Part shown: piece after piece, positions 16,603 to 24,749 of the stretch
How positions within the stretch are numbered: the first letter of the stretch is position 1
Layout: each line of letters opens with the position of its first letter
Assembly (NCBI RefSeq): GCF_001434835.1
Contig: NZ_AZDV01000001.1
Coordinates: forward strand, 37,161 to 101,160
From: Levilactobacillus acidifarinae DSM 19394 = JCM 15949
GTDB lineage: Bacteria > Bacillota > Bacilli > Lactobacillales > Lactobacillaceae
Reading direction: 5' to 3'
Length of the DNA stretch: 64,000 bases
Translations under genes and position numbers: made by a program
The notes under the pieces: model-generated
Seen by the model: only the letters and a program-made list of their open reading frames with translations
Database searches by the model: none
Told to the model about the DNA's origin: nothing

Positions 16603-17982
16603 ATGTTAGAACAGTACCAAGCGCACTTTCGCACTTTAGGCTATGATGCTCCGACCGCAATCCAAGCGGCCGTTTACGGCCCCATGACCAGCGACCAGAA
16701 CGTGTTGGGGTTAGCCCCGACCGGTTCCGGGAAGACCGTGGCCTTTACCTTACCGGCCTTAGCCAACCTGTTAGCGGGCGACGGCATTCAACTGATCGTG
16801 TTGGAACCGTCCCAGGAACTGGCGATTCAGACCAGCCGCGTGATGCGCGACTGGGCCAAGCTCCTTGATTTGAAGGTGGCTGCGTTGACCGGGGGTGCCA
16901 ACGTTAAACGCCAAACGGAACGTTTGAAGAAACGACCCGAGGTCATCGTGGGAACGCCCGGTCGAATTTTAAATCTGATTCAAGACCACAAGCTAAAAAT
17001 GCATTTAATTTCCCACATTATCGTGGATGAAGCCGATGACCTTTTGACCGGGGACACGTTGGAAACGGTCCGGGCGGTGGCCCAAGCCGCCCCCGCCGAC
17101 AGTCAATTAAGCTTCTTCTCGGCGACGGATACGGCCATTTTAAGTGATCTCCCCAAGTGGTTCGGTCAAGAAGTCACCCGCATTGACGTGCGCCAACAGG
17201 ACCAGACACAAGGCGTCGTCCGTCACGGCCTGTTACAGATCGGGATGGGGAAGCGCGACCAGATGTTGAAGCGCTTGTTAGCCCAGCCCAATTTCCGGGC
17301 CTTGGTCTTCTTTAAGCAGACCAACACCTTGAAGCACACGGCCACTAAGTTTTACCACGACCACGTGTCCGCCACCAGTCTGACCAGCGACTTGCGGCAG
17401 GTCCAACGGGAGAAGGCCTTACAGGACTTCCGGCAGGGCCGGATTCGCCTGTTACTGACCACGGACGTGGCCGCCCGGGGCCTCGACATCGCCAAGTTGC
17501 CGGCCGTGATCAACTATGATCTCCCCAGTACGGTCAACGAATACGTACACCGGGCGGGGCGGACCGGTCGGATGGGCGAACCCGGTCAGGTTATTAGCCT
17601 AGGGGACGACCACGATTTACGTGACCTGAAGAAGTTGTTGCGCGACACGGATTACCAACTCGTGCCGGTTTATTTCCAGGGTAAGCAATTAACCACGGAA
17701 CGGCCGACCGCGACGAGTACGACCCCCGCCGTTCGAGCGGAGGGTCATCCGGCGCCGCGTCCGGCCGGAACGGTGGCGACCCAACCGGCGCACGAACACC
17801 TGACCCCGGCCGTCAAGGCGGGCAAGCAAGTTCCGGCTACGACGACTAAGGCGGGGGTGCCGACCGTGACGGCAGCACCCGTGTCGAAGAAGTCCAAACA
17901 AAAACACAAGAACCGGCATAACAAAAACAAGGGTATGCGGAAGAAGTGGCGTGATCGCGACGCCCAACACGACCAGGCCTAA
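16603..17982 (+). CDS. DEAD-box ATP-dependent RNA helicase
   Basis: The 459-residue protein has Q-motif PTAIQ, motif I APTGSGKT, PSQELAIQ, GGANVKRQ, motif II written DEAD (VDEADDLL), motif III SAT, and C-terminal DVAARGLD and HRAGRTGR. The C-terminal tail after residue about 370 is Ala/Pro/Thr-rich and ends in a basic stretch (KKSKQKHKNRHNKNK) suited to RNA binding. It resembles CshB/CshA-type cold-shock and ribosome-biogenesis helicases. Because orthology is uncertain no symbol is given. Confidence 0.92.
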   Translation: MLEQYQAHFRTLGYDAPTAIQAAVYGPMTSDQNVLGLAPTGSGKTVAFTLPALANLLAGDGIQLIVLEPSQELAIQTSRVMRDWAKLLDLKVAALTGGANVKRQTERLKKRPEVIVGTPGRILNLIQDHKLKMHLISHIIVDEADDLLTGDTLETVRAVAQAAPADSQLSFFSATDTAILSDLPKWFGQEVTRIDVRQQDQTQGVVRHGLLQIGMGKRDQMLKRLLAQPNFRALVFFKQTNTLKHTATKFYHDHVSATSLTSDLRQVQREKALQDFRQGRIRLLLTTDVAARGLDIAKLPAVINYDLPSTVNEYVHRAGRTGRMGEPGQVISLGDDHDLRDLKKLLRDTDYQLVPVYFQGKQLTTERPTATSTTPAVRAEGHPAPRPAGTVATQPAHEHLTPAVKAGKQVPATTTKAGVPTVTAAPVSKKSKQKHKNRHNKNKGMRKKWRDRDAQHDQA

Positions 17983-18039
17983 AGTTTGCTTTACAATTCA
18001 CGCAATCCGTGTCAGAATTAATTCACGGGTTGTGATTTT

Positions 18040-18112
18040 GGCCCTATAGCACAACTGGATAGGGCACTCGCCTCCTAAGCGAATGATCCCGGTTCGAGTC
18101 CGGGTGGGGCCA
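18040..18112 (+). tRNA. tRNA-Arg (anticodon CCT)
   Basis: A 73-base cloverleaf is visible: acceptor GGCCCTA (18040-18046) pairs with TGGGGCC (18105-18111), the D arm contains AACTGGATAGG, the anticodon loop CTCCTAA holds CCT, and the T arm is CCCGG-TTCGAGT-CCGGG. CCA is not encoded. It reads the rare arginine codon AGG. A TTTACA/17 bases/CAGAAT promoter lies near 17990-18018. Confidence 0.95.
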
Positions 18113-18123
18113 GTCAATTTAGA

Positions 18124-18161
18124 AGCTTCCTAACCGACGTGGGTTGGTAGGGGGCTTTTTT
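18124..18161 (+). terminator. Terminator after tRNA-Arg
   Basis: AGCTTCCTAACC pairs with GGTTGGTAGGGGGCT (loose centre) and a T-run follows. Confidence 0.75.
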
Positions 18162-18182
18162 AGATTAAGGGAGGAATAACTC

Positions 18183-18524
18183 ATGGCAACAGCTAGCGCG
18201 CTGAAAAGCGCCAGTCAGATTTTTGCGTCCAACGCGATTCATCAGGAGGCCAGTTTTTTAAACTCGACCTGGGCCTACGCCGACGATGCCAGTTTAGTGG
18301 CCCCGTTGGCCCAACTCGCTACGGAGTTTCCGGGGACCAACGTTTACACATTTGCAATTCGGGATTTCGACCGGTTAACGCAGGCGTACTTGAAGCAACT
18401 CTACAAGGAAACCAGTGCCGGGGCCGTGGGAGCCGCCGAATTTGTGGCGACCCACACCGTGATGATCGTGACGGGGAACCGCAACGGTCGCAACCGGCCC
18501 ATCATTAATATTTTATTTCAGTAA
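18183..18524 (+). CDS. Hypothetical protein, 113 residues
   Basis: GGGAGGAATAACTC before ATG 18183 is a good ribosome binding site, and codon use looks like its neighbours. The predicted protein (MATASALKSASQIFASNAIH at the N-terminus) has no signal peptide, no transmembrane helix and no motif I recognise; it ends with a basic NRNGRNRP segment and a hydrophobic tail. It stands alone between two terminators, after the tRNA gene. Function unknown. Confidence 0.7.
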   Translation: MATASALKSASQIFASNAIHQEASFLNSTWAYADDASLVAPLAQLATEFPGTNVYTFAIRDFDRLTQAYLKQLYKETSAGAVGAAEFVATHTVMIVTGNRNGRNRPIINILFQ

Positions 18525-18532
18525 CTGGATGT

Positions 18533-18567
18533 CTCCCCCGTTATCGTTGGATGCGGGGGCTTTTTTA
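18533..18567 (+). terminator. Terminator of the 113-residue gene
   Basis: CTCCCCCG pairs with CGGGGGC across a 13-base loop and six T follow. Confidence 0.8.
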
Positions 18568-18599
18568 TCCCGATTCATAGAAAAATTCAAAAAAACCAT

Positions 18600-18628
18600 T
18601 TGACAAGTCTATCAAAGACTCGTAAACT
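18600..18628 (+). promoter_or_regulatory. Promoter of the tkt-aro leader transcript
   Basis: TTGACA (18600-18605), a 17-base spacer and TAAACT (18623-18628) make a near-ideal promoter. The spacer itself contains the inverted repeat AGTCT-ATCAA-AGACT (18606-18620), a possible repressor site. Confidence 0.85.
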
Positions 18629-18672
18629 CAGTGTCATTAAGTAAACATTAATTTTCTAAGGAGATTTTAATT

Positions 18673-18732
18673 ATGCGAACCTGGCCCCGACAAAAACAAA
18701 ATCGATTTTATTATTACTGGTTTCTGCAGTAG
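18673..18732 (+). CDS. Aromatic leader peptide (MRTWPRQKQNRFYYYWFLQ)
   Basis: AAGGAG (18658-18663) lies nine bases before ATG 18673. The 19-codon ORF ends at TAG 18730 and contains seven aromatic residues: Trp4 and the run Phe12-Tyr-Tyr-Tyr-Trp-Phe17. It begins about 40 bases after the promoter and is followed by alternative hairpins and a terminator before tkt-aroE-aroF-aroB. This is the classic composition of an attenuation leader peptide whose translation reports charging of tRNA-Phe, tRNA-Tyr and tRNA-Trp. A second reading frame over the same bases resembles a signal peptide but has no start codon. Confidence 0.8.
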   Translation: MRTWPRQKQNRFYYYWFLQ

Positions 18733-18909
18733 TGTCGGCACCTGGTGCGGGCACTACGTCCGCATCGATGGTGACCAGTAATTTTCGTATAATTAAGTTC
18801 TTACGGAAAAGTCATATCGGTGTTTTACCAATCACTGTGTGACTTTTCTCGTGGCGGAGACCCACCGTTTATTAACGGTACCGGTCCACCGTTACCGAAG
18901 CGTCCACAG
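18713..18909 (+). promoter_or_regulatory. Attenuator hairpins of the tkt-aro leader
   Basis: The Tyr-Tyr-Trp codon region ATTACTGGT (18713-18721) pairs perfectly with ACCAGTAAT (18774-18782). A hairpin TTTTCGTA/TACGGAAAA (18782-18810) excludes the next one, GAAAAGTCA/TGACTTTTC (18806-18848). The right arm of the latter overlaps CTGTGTGAC (18835-18843), which can pair with GTCCACAG (18902-18909), the left arm of the terminator, and would act as antiterminator. ACCGTT (18864-18869) and ACCGTT (18888-18893) compete for AACGGT (18874-18879). The exact switching order cannot be fixed by eye. Confidence 0.65.
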
Positions 18910-18931
18910 TTTAGTCTGTGGGCGCTTTTTT
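18898..18931 (+). terminator. Attenuator terminator before tkt
   Basis: AAGCGTCCACAG (18898-18909) pairs over twelve bases with CTGTGGGCGCTT (18916-18927), loop TTTAGT, followed by six T. It ends 19 bases before the tkt start codon, so the operon needs read-through. Confidence 0.9.
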
Positions 18932-18950
18932 GTCCCTCAAGGAGATGGCA

Positions 18951-20966
18951 ATGATGCAAAAAAGGGAATTTGATGAGACCGACCAATTAGCAATTAATAA
19001 TTTACGGGTGTTGAGTATCGATATGATCGAACGGGCTCAGTCGGGACATCCCGGGTTACCGTTGGGCACGGCCCCGTTACTGTGGGTGTTATGGAGCCGA
19101 CATCTACGGCTTGATCCGCGCCACCCGCAGTGGGTTAACCGCGACCGTTTCGTCCTTTCCGCCGGTCACGGGTCCGCTATTCTGTATAGCCTGTTACACC
19201 TGAGTGGCTTTGACCTCAGCATGACCGATCTCAAGCAGTTTCGCCAGTTCGGTAGCCGCACGCCGGGACATCCCGAATACGGCAAGGTGCCCGGCGTGGA
19301 CGCCACGACCGGACCACTGGGGCAAGGCTTAGGGATGGCCGCGGGGATGGCTCTCGCCGAGCGGCACCTCGCATCCCAGTACGGGGCGACCGTCAGTGAC
19401 CACTTTACGTACTGTCTGGTGGGTGATGGTGATCTGATGGAGGGGGTCTCCCACGAAGTCGCCAGTTTTGCCGGTCACCAACGGTTAAATAAATTGATTG
19501 TTTTATACGACGACAACGCCGTTTCGCTCGACGGCCCCACTAGTCGTTCGACGACGACCGACGTCCCCCAGCGCTTCCGGAGCTACGGCTGGGACGTTCA
19601 GGTGGTGACCAACGGGGCGGACCTAGTGGCCATCGATGCCGCGGTGATCCGTGCGCAGCAGAGTGACCGGCCGTCGTTAATTGACGTGAAGACCGTCATT
19701 GGCTTTGGAGCCCCCGGGGCGGGGACCAATCAGGTGCACGGCAAACCCCTGGGGGCAGCGGGCCGCCAGCAACTCTGTAAGGTGCTGCACTGGACAGCAC
19801 CGGCCTTTACCGTTTTGCCGGCGGTAGCCGAGCGGGCTCGGCAGGCCATCACGTTGCGGGGGCACCGGGCTTATCACCGTTGGCGAACCCGGCTCACGAC
19901 CTTAACGCCCCAGCAACGGCGCCAATTCGCTCGCGTCTTAGCGGGCGAGTTACCGGCTACCCTGGGGGCTAATCTCCCCAGCTACGACCAGGGCGCCGCG
20001 GCGTCACGGCAAACTAGCCATGCCGTCATCCAGCAATTAGCCGCGCAATTACCCGAACTAGTGGGGGGCTCCGCGGATCTGGCGAGTTCTAACCGTACCA
20101 CGCTGGCGTCCGACCAGTTGATGACGCCCCAAGCCCCCGATCAACGCAACCTGGCTTTTGGGGTCCGGGAGTTTGGAGAGGGGACGTTGCTGAACGGCTT
20201 AGCCTTGCACGGGGGCTTACGGGTTTTCGGGAGTACCTTCCTGGTGTTCTCCGATTACCTGCGGGGAGCCATTCGCTTGGCGGCCTTACAGCACCTTCCC
20301 GTGACCTACGTCTTCACCCACGATTCGTTAGCGGTGGGGGAAGACGGTCCGACCCATCAGCCCATCGAACAGCTCATGAGTTTACGGGCGATTCCCAACG
20401 TGACGGTGATTCGGCCGGCCGACCCCAACGAGACCGTTGCGGCGTGGTGGCAGGCCATTAACGCCACGGATCACCCCACGGTGTTGGTGCTGACCCGCCA
20501 GGCCTTGGCCGTTTTACCACATACCCAGCAATTGGCCTTGACCGGTGTAGCCCGTGGGGGGTACGTCCTATCCCCGCAACGGGGGCGGCAGCCCGGTGGC
20601 ATTTTGATGGCTAGCGGGTCGGAGGTCACGCTAGCCTTGCAGGCCCAACAACGGTTAGCCGCCCTGGGGCACGACGTGAGCGTCGTGTCACTGCCGTCAC
20701 TGGATCAGTTTCACCAACAGTCGAAGGCGTACCAAGACCAGGTCTTACCCCCGCAGGTGCGTCGGCGCGTGGCCATTGAACTTGGAACCACGCAGGGCTG
20801 GGAGCGCTACGTCGGACTGGACGGCGCCGTCGTGGGCATCGATCATTTCGGGGCCAGTGGCGCCGCGGTTGACGTTTTGACCGCCAACGGCTTTACGGTG
20901 GACCACCTCGTGACGGCCTACTTGCGTACGGGAAGGGTCACCCCTTTACAACTAAACGTCATTTAA
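18951..20966 (+). CDS. tkt: Transketolase
   Basis: ATG 18951 (MMQKREFDE) has AAGGAG six bases upstream; this is preferred to an upstream frame extension that would run through the terminator. The 671-residue protein has the transketolase thiamine-diphosphate motif GDGDLMEGVSHE with the following DDN, substrate residues in SGHPGLPLG and SAGHGS, and the pyrimidine-domain GVREFGEG and FVFSDYLRGAIRLAAL-like block. It interconverts fructose-6-P/glyceraldehyde-3-P with erythrose-4-P/xylulose-5-P. As first gene of an aro operon its likely job is supplying erythrose-4-phosphate to DAHP synthase. A separate housekeeping transketolase elsewhere is possible but not visible. Confidence 0.93.
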   Translation: MMQKREFDETDQLAINNLRVLSIDMIERAQSGHPGLPLGTAPLLWVLWSRHLRLDPRHPQWVNRDRFVLSAGHGSAILYSLLHLSGFDLSMTDLKQFRQFGSRTPGHPEYGKVPGVDATTGPLGQGLGMAAGMALAERHLASQYGATVSDHFTYCLVGDGDLMEGVSHEVASFAGHQRLNKLIVLYDDNAVSLDGPTSRSTTTDVPQRFRSYGWDVQVVTNGADLVAIDAAVIRAQQSDRPSLIDVKTVIGFGAPGAGTNQVHGKPLGAAGRQQLCKVLHWTAPAFTVLPAVAERARQAITLRGHRAYHRWRTRLTTLTPQQRRQFARVLAGELPATLGANLPSYDQGAAASRQTSHAVIQQLAAQLPELVGGSADLASSNRTTLASDQLMTPQAPDQRNLAFGVREFGEGTLLNGLALHGGLRVFGSTFLVFSDYLRGAIRLAALQHLPVTYVFTHDSLAVGEDGPTHQPIEQLMSLRAIPNVTVIRPADPNETVAAWWQAINATDHPTVLVLTRQALAVLPHTQQLALTGVARGGYVLSPQRGRQPGGILMASGSEVTLALQAQQRLAALGHDVSVVSLPSLDQFHQQSKAYQDQVLPPQVRRRVAIELGTTQGWERYVGLDGAVVGIDHFGASGAAVDVLTANGFTVDHLVTAYLRTGRVTPLQLNVI

Positions 20967-20990
20967 ACGAACTTACGAGAGGATGATTTG

Positions 20991-21893
20991 ATGATTAACG
21001 GCAAAACACAATTATTTGGCTTCATCGCGCATCCGGCGCACCACAGTCGGTCGCCACGTATGCATAACTTAAGCTTTCAACATTGGGGCATCAATGCCCG
21101 GTACTTAGCCTTTGACGTCGCGCCCGGTAATCTACCCGCCGCAATCGCCGGTATTCGGAGCATGGGAATCGCGGGGGTCAACTTATCGATGCCGTTCAAA
21201 CAGACCGTGGTGCCGTTACTCGACGACTTAACGCCCCGGGCCCAACGGATCAACGCTGTCAACACGATCAAAAACGATCACGGCCGCTTGATTGGCGACA
21301 GTACCGATGGTGCCGGGTTGTTTCAAAACCTCCAGTCCCGGGGCTTAAACCTGCGGGGCAAACGGGTCGTGATTCTGGGTGCCGGCGGGGCGGGTAAGGC
21401 CATCATCGCCGCGTCACTGGATTACCGGTTGGCCCAAGTCGACGTGTTCAAGCGCCAGACGACCAGCTACCCGGCCGTTGCCACCTGGGTAACGGGGTTA
21501 GCCCAAAACACCACCACGCCGTTACGCCTGCACCCGTACGAGGCCGTTCAGACCATGCAAGACCTAGTCGCGCAGGCCGATTTGATCATCAACGCCACCA
21601 GCGTGGGGATGACCACGGCCGGGGTCCCGGTCCCCACGAGCGTGTTAGAGCAGTTACATCCCGGCCAGGTCGTTTACGACGTGATCTACCAACCCCTGGA
21701 AACCGAGTTTTTGGCTTTGGCTCGGCAAAGGGGCTGTGAAACCCATAACGGTTTAGGCATGTTGATCTGGCAAGGCGCCTTAGCTTTCCAATTCTGGACG
21801 GGAAAACCGATGCCGGTCCCCGCCGTTGAGGCCGATCTGTTAGCCAGTCTGACCAACGAGACGCCGGCGACTAACCAACGTCACGCCATGTAA
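20991..21893 (+). CDS. aroE: Shikimate dehydrogenase
   Basis: ATG 20991 follows GAGAGG by a suitable distance (a TTG lies one codon earlier). The 300-residue protein shows the N-terminal HSRSPRMHN substrate motif, the catalytic Lys in NLSMPFKQ, the Asp in GDSTDGAG, and the dinucleotide motif VILGAGGAGKA. It reduces 3-dehydroshikimate to shikimate with NADPH (or the reverse on quinate/shikimate in related enzymes). It is second in the tkt-aroE-aroF-aroB operon, 24 bases after tkt. Confidence 0.93.
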   Translation: MINGKTQLFGFIAHPAHHSRSPRMHNLSFQHWGINARYLAFDVAPGNLPAAIAGIRSMGIAGVNLSMPFKQTVVPLLDDLTPRAQRINAVNTIKNDHGRLIGDSTDGAGLFQNLQSRGLNLRGKRVVILGAGGAGKAIIAASLDYRLAQVDVFKRQTTSYPAVATWVTGLAQNTTTPLRLHPYEAVQTMQDLVAQADLIINATSVGMTTAGVPVPTSVLEQLHPGQVVYDVIYQPLETEFLALARQRGCETHNGLGMLIWQGALAFQFWTGKPMPVPAVEADLLASLTNETPATNQRHAM

Positions 21894-21909
21894 TTGAGGA
21901 GGAATTTAA

Positions 21910-22905
21910 ATGATTATTATTTTAAAACCGACGACCGCAGCCGCCATGCAAGCGAAATTGATTGCCCAATTTGGGACCACTCACGAGGTCTTTACCCACG
22001 CTAACCGCATCGCGATTCAGGGTCTCACCCCCGCAGAACTCCCGGCAGATGTTCGGGCGGCCAGTACCGACCTCTTGACCGACGTGCCGGCAGCCGTGCA
22101 AAGTAGTCGGCTGTTACACCCCGAGGACACGATCATTCGGACGCCCCATAGCGTCATTGGTGGCAATCATTTTGTGATGATGGCCGGGCCGTGCTCCGTC
22201 GAGAGTGCGGGACACGTCGAACGAATGGCCGAGGTTGCTAAGCAAGGTGGTGCCACCGTGGTCCGCGGGGGGGCCTTCAAGCCACGCACGTCGCCGTACT
22301 CTTTCCAGGGATTGGGGGAAGAAGGCCTACGGGATCTCCGAGCCGCGGCCGACCAGAACGGCCTGGACATGATCACCGAAGTCATGGATGACGAACACGT
22401 CGCAATGGTTGCGCAATACACCGACATCTTTCAGATTGGGGCTCGTAACATGCAGAACTTCTCGCTGTTAAAGGCCGTGGGACGGACCCGGATTCCGGTC
22501 GCCTTGAAACGGGGGATGTCGGCCACGATTGACGACGTGTTGAACGCCGCCGAATACATTGCCGCCGGTGGCAATCACCAGATCATGCTACTGGAACGGG
22601 GAATTCGAACGTTTGATAATAAATACACCCGTAACACCTTTGACCTGGGGGCCGTGCCGGTCTTACAGGAGCTGACCCATTACCCGGTCATTGTCGATCC
22701 CAGTCACGCGGTCGGCACCTGGGAATTGGTCACGCCGATGGCCATGGCCGGCGTGGCGGCGGGCGCCAGTGGAATGATCGTGGAGATTCACGACGACCCC
22801 ACCCACGCGTTCTCCGATGGGCCGCAAGCGTTGAAACCCAAGACCTACCTGAAGATGGCCAAACAGGCGTTTCAACTGCACGATTTAGTCCAGAGTTGGG
22901 CGTAG
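21910..22905 (+). CDS. aroF: 3-deoxy-7-phosphoheptulonate (DAHP) synthase, type I-beta
   Basis: The 331-residue enzyme has an N-terminal ferredoxin-like regulatory domain (about residues 1-70) and a catalytic barrel with GPCSVES, GGAFKPRTSPYSFQGLG and DPSHAVGT. It condenses phosphoenolpyruvate with erythrose-4-phosphate, the first committed step of the shikimate pathway. The N-terminal domain in this class mediates feedback inhibition by aromatic amino acids. GAGGAGG precedes the ATG. The start of aroB follows 10 bases after its stop. Confidence 0.93.
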   Translation: MIIILKPTTAAAMQAKLIAQFGTTHEVFTHANRIAIQGLTPAELPADVRAASTDLLTDVPAAVQSSRLLHPEDTIIRTPHSVIGGNHFVMMAGPCSVESAGHVERMAEVAKQGGATVVRGGAFKPRTSPYSFQGLGEEGLRDLRAAADQNGLDMITEVMDDEHVAMVAQYTDIFQIGARNMQNFSLLKAVGRTRIPVALKRGMSATIDDVLNAAEYIAAGGNHQIMLLERGIRTFDNKYTRNTFDLGAVPVLQELTHYPVIVDPSHAVGTWELVTPMAMAGVAAGASGMIVEIHDDPTHAFSDGPQALKPKTYLKMAKQAFQLHDLVQSWA

Positions 22906-22915
22906 GAGGGCGAAG

Positions 22916-23995
22916 ATGACAACGATTCCAGTCACGACCGCGGCGAAAAGTTACGCGGTCAACATCGAAACGGGCCTGTTAGTTCGGGTGGGGACCGAAC
23001 TGGCTAAAGTTTGGTCACCCCGTCAAGTCGCCATTGTGACCGATACCAACGTGGGACCGCTGTACGCGCAGCAGGTCCGTGAGCGACTGACGGCGGCCGG
23101 ATTTCGGGTGACCGTCCTGACGGTTCCCGCCGGGGAAAGCAGTAAGAGTTGGGCCCAAGTGATGCGGTTGATCGACGCGTTAAGTGCTGCTCAGTTGACT
23201 CGTAGCGATGGCGTCCTTGCGTTGGGGGGCGGGGTCGTGGGGGATTTAGCGGGCTTCGTGGCCGCCATTTACCTGCGGGGCATCGCCTTTGCGCAGGTGC
23301 CCACATCGTTGTTGGCCCAGGTCGACAGTTCGGTCGGCGGCAAGACCGCCATTGATTTGCCCACCGGTAAAAACTTGGTCGGGAGCTTCTACCAACCCGA
23401 CGTGGTGTTGATCGATCCCCAAACGCTGACCACGTTACCGCCACGCATGTTGGTGGAGGGCTACGGGGAGATCCTCAAGTGTGCGGCGCTAGTGGGGAGT
23501 GACTTCTGGGCCTTGGTTCAGACGGTCGCCCAACCGGCGGACATTCTCGCGCAGGCCGCCCCGTTGATTCGGCACAGTATCGCCTTTAAGGCGCGGGTGG
23601 TGATGGCCGACGAAAAGGAGGGCGGTCAACGTCAACTCTTAAACTTTGGGCACACCATCGGGCACGCCGTCGAGCTTTGGGGGCGGGGCCGTTACATGCA
23701 CGGGGAGGCCGTTGCTATTGGCCTGGTGCAAGTCGCCCGGCTCTTCGCCGCTCAGGGGCTGATGCCCGCCGAGTTGACGAACCAATTACGGGAACGGCTA
23801 ATGGCCGTGGGGTTACCGGTTGAATTTCCGGTGGATCTGACGACGACGGACCTCTTGGCGGCCATGCACCACGATAAGAAGATTCACGATCAAGCCCTCA
23901 CCTGGGTCTACCTAACGGCGATTGGACAGCCCGCGATGCACGCGGTTCCGTTAGCCAACTTAGCTACCTGGATTGCTCCGGTGACGGCTAAATGA
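22916..23995 (+). CDS. aroB: 3-dehydroquinate synthase
   Basis: The 359-residue protein contains GGGVVGDLAGFVAAIYLRG, PTSLLAQVDSSVGGKTAID and GKNLVGSFYQP, which bind NAD and phosphate, and zinc ligands in EGYGEILK, NFGHTIGHAVE and HGEAVAIG. It converts DAHP into 3-dehydroquinate. AGGAGGG lies just before the ATG. It ends the operon; aroD, aroK, aroA and aroC are not in this window, so the rest of the pathway must be elsewhere. Confidence 0.95.
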   Translation: MTTIPVTTAAKSYAVNIETGLLVRVGTELAKVWSPRQVAIVTDTNVGPLYAQQVRERLTAAGFRVTVLTVPAGESSKSWAQVMRLIDALSAAQLTRSDGVLALGGGVVGDLAGFVAAIYLRGIAFAQVPTSLLAQVDSSVGGKTAIDLPTGKNLVGSFYQPDVVLIDPQTLTTLPPRMLVEGYGEILKCAALVGSDFWALVQTVAQPADILAQAAPLIRHSIAFKARVVMADEKEGGQRQLLNFGHTIGHAVELWGRGRYMHGEAVAIGLVQVARLFAAQGLMPAELTNQLRERLMAVGLPVEFPVDLTTTDLLAAMHHDKKIHDQALTWVYLTAIGQPAMHAVPLANLATWIAPVTAK

Positions 23996-24011
23996 AAAAC
24001 TTGAGTCACCA

Positions 24012-24043
24012 AAAACCGTTGGGCCCGTGAGCCTAACGGTTTT
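24012..24043 (+). terminator. Terminator of the tkt-aro operon
   Basis: AAAACCGTT pairs with AACGGTTTT (further GGC/GCC pairing inside), 16 bases after the aroB stop. Confidence 0.85.
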
Positions 24044-24161
24044 ATTTTAGGGGAGAGCCCCTATTTGTGAATGAATGACGTATAATGGGACTATGTTTTA
24101 ACCAAACTAACTAAGCCCCTAAAAGGGAAAGCCTCAGTTTAACGAAAGGAGGTCTGTTCAG

Positions 24162-24371
24162 GTGGGTACGCAATTAAAGCGCTTTATTCGTGGGATTTTT
24201 TGGACCGTCTTGGCGGGCTACTTCTGGTACACCAACGCTCAAAACCACGCCGCCGGGATCGTCGGGATCATTCAGGACGTCTTCGTGATTTTGTGTGTGA
24301 TTGCCGCGCTGTTCTACTACGTCACGCTGGTGGTGGACTTCTTCCAGCTCATGCGGCATCGGTCAAAATAG
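24162..24371 (+). CDS. Small membrane protein, 69 residues
   Basis: GTG 24162 lies nine bases after AGGAGG. The product has two hydrophobic helices (about residues 10-27 and 34-58) with basic ends (QLKRFIRG at the start, MRHRSK at the end). A TATAAT at 24081-24086 could be its -10. Many lactobacilli encode such short two-helix proteins; function is unknown. Confidence 0.7.
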   Translation: MGTQLKRFIRGIFWTVLAGYFWYTNAQNHAAGIVGIIQDVFVILCVIAALFYYVTLVVDFFQLMRHRSK

Positions 24372-24701
24372 GAACATCATGAATCGGTGTTAATCACTTA
24401 GTGGTTGACCCGGTTTTTCTTTTTGCCAATCAGACAGTCACTAATTGAATCGCATTATTGGTGATGAATTGGTCAAGAGGTGAGCTCAGCAAATCTATGC
24501 TTTATATAGGAAGCTTTTAGAATGAACGGCAACGGGACTACGACCAAAACAGCCAACCACGGGGGAAACGTAACAAATGTGTGAGCGCACAAAGCCTAAA
24601 GAATGTCGTGCGATGATGGGGTTGTCTCAATAGACCATTAGTTTGTTGCCTTGACCCAGGTGAACAAGGTCCTTAGCAATCGCTTAAGTAAATGATTTCA
24701 C
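24372..24701. other. Gene-free stretch, nothing recognised
   Basis: About 330 bases with many stops in all frames, no clear promoter, no conserved RNA motif and no repeat that I can see. A short frame from ATG 24522 lacks a ribosome binding site. Confidence 0.4.
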
Positions 24702-24737
24702 AAAAAAAGAACGTTCCTTAATCAGGGAACGTTCTTT
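24702..24737 (-). terminator. Terminator of the EamA transporter gene
   Basis: AAAGAACGTTCC pairs with GGAACGTTCTTT; on the minus strand seven T follow. Confidence 0.9.
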
Positions 24738-24749
24738 GAGGTTTGTCAG

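Noticed and set aside
18687..18842. A reading frame over the aro leader that looks like a secreted peptide (KTKSILLLLVSAVVSAPGAG)
   Set aside because: It has no start codon in frame; the ribosome binding site and ATG belong to the aromatic leader frame, and the terminator layout explains the region better.
18640..18930. T-box riboswitch before tkt-aro
   Set aside because: The leader length fits, and GGTACCGG occurs at 18877-18884, but the conserved AGGGTGGNACCGCG core and antiterminator bulge are not present.
24372..24701. Possible decayed gene after the small membrane protein
   Set aside because: No frame shows recognisable protein similarity and no repeat or RNA motif is visible.
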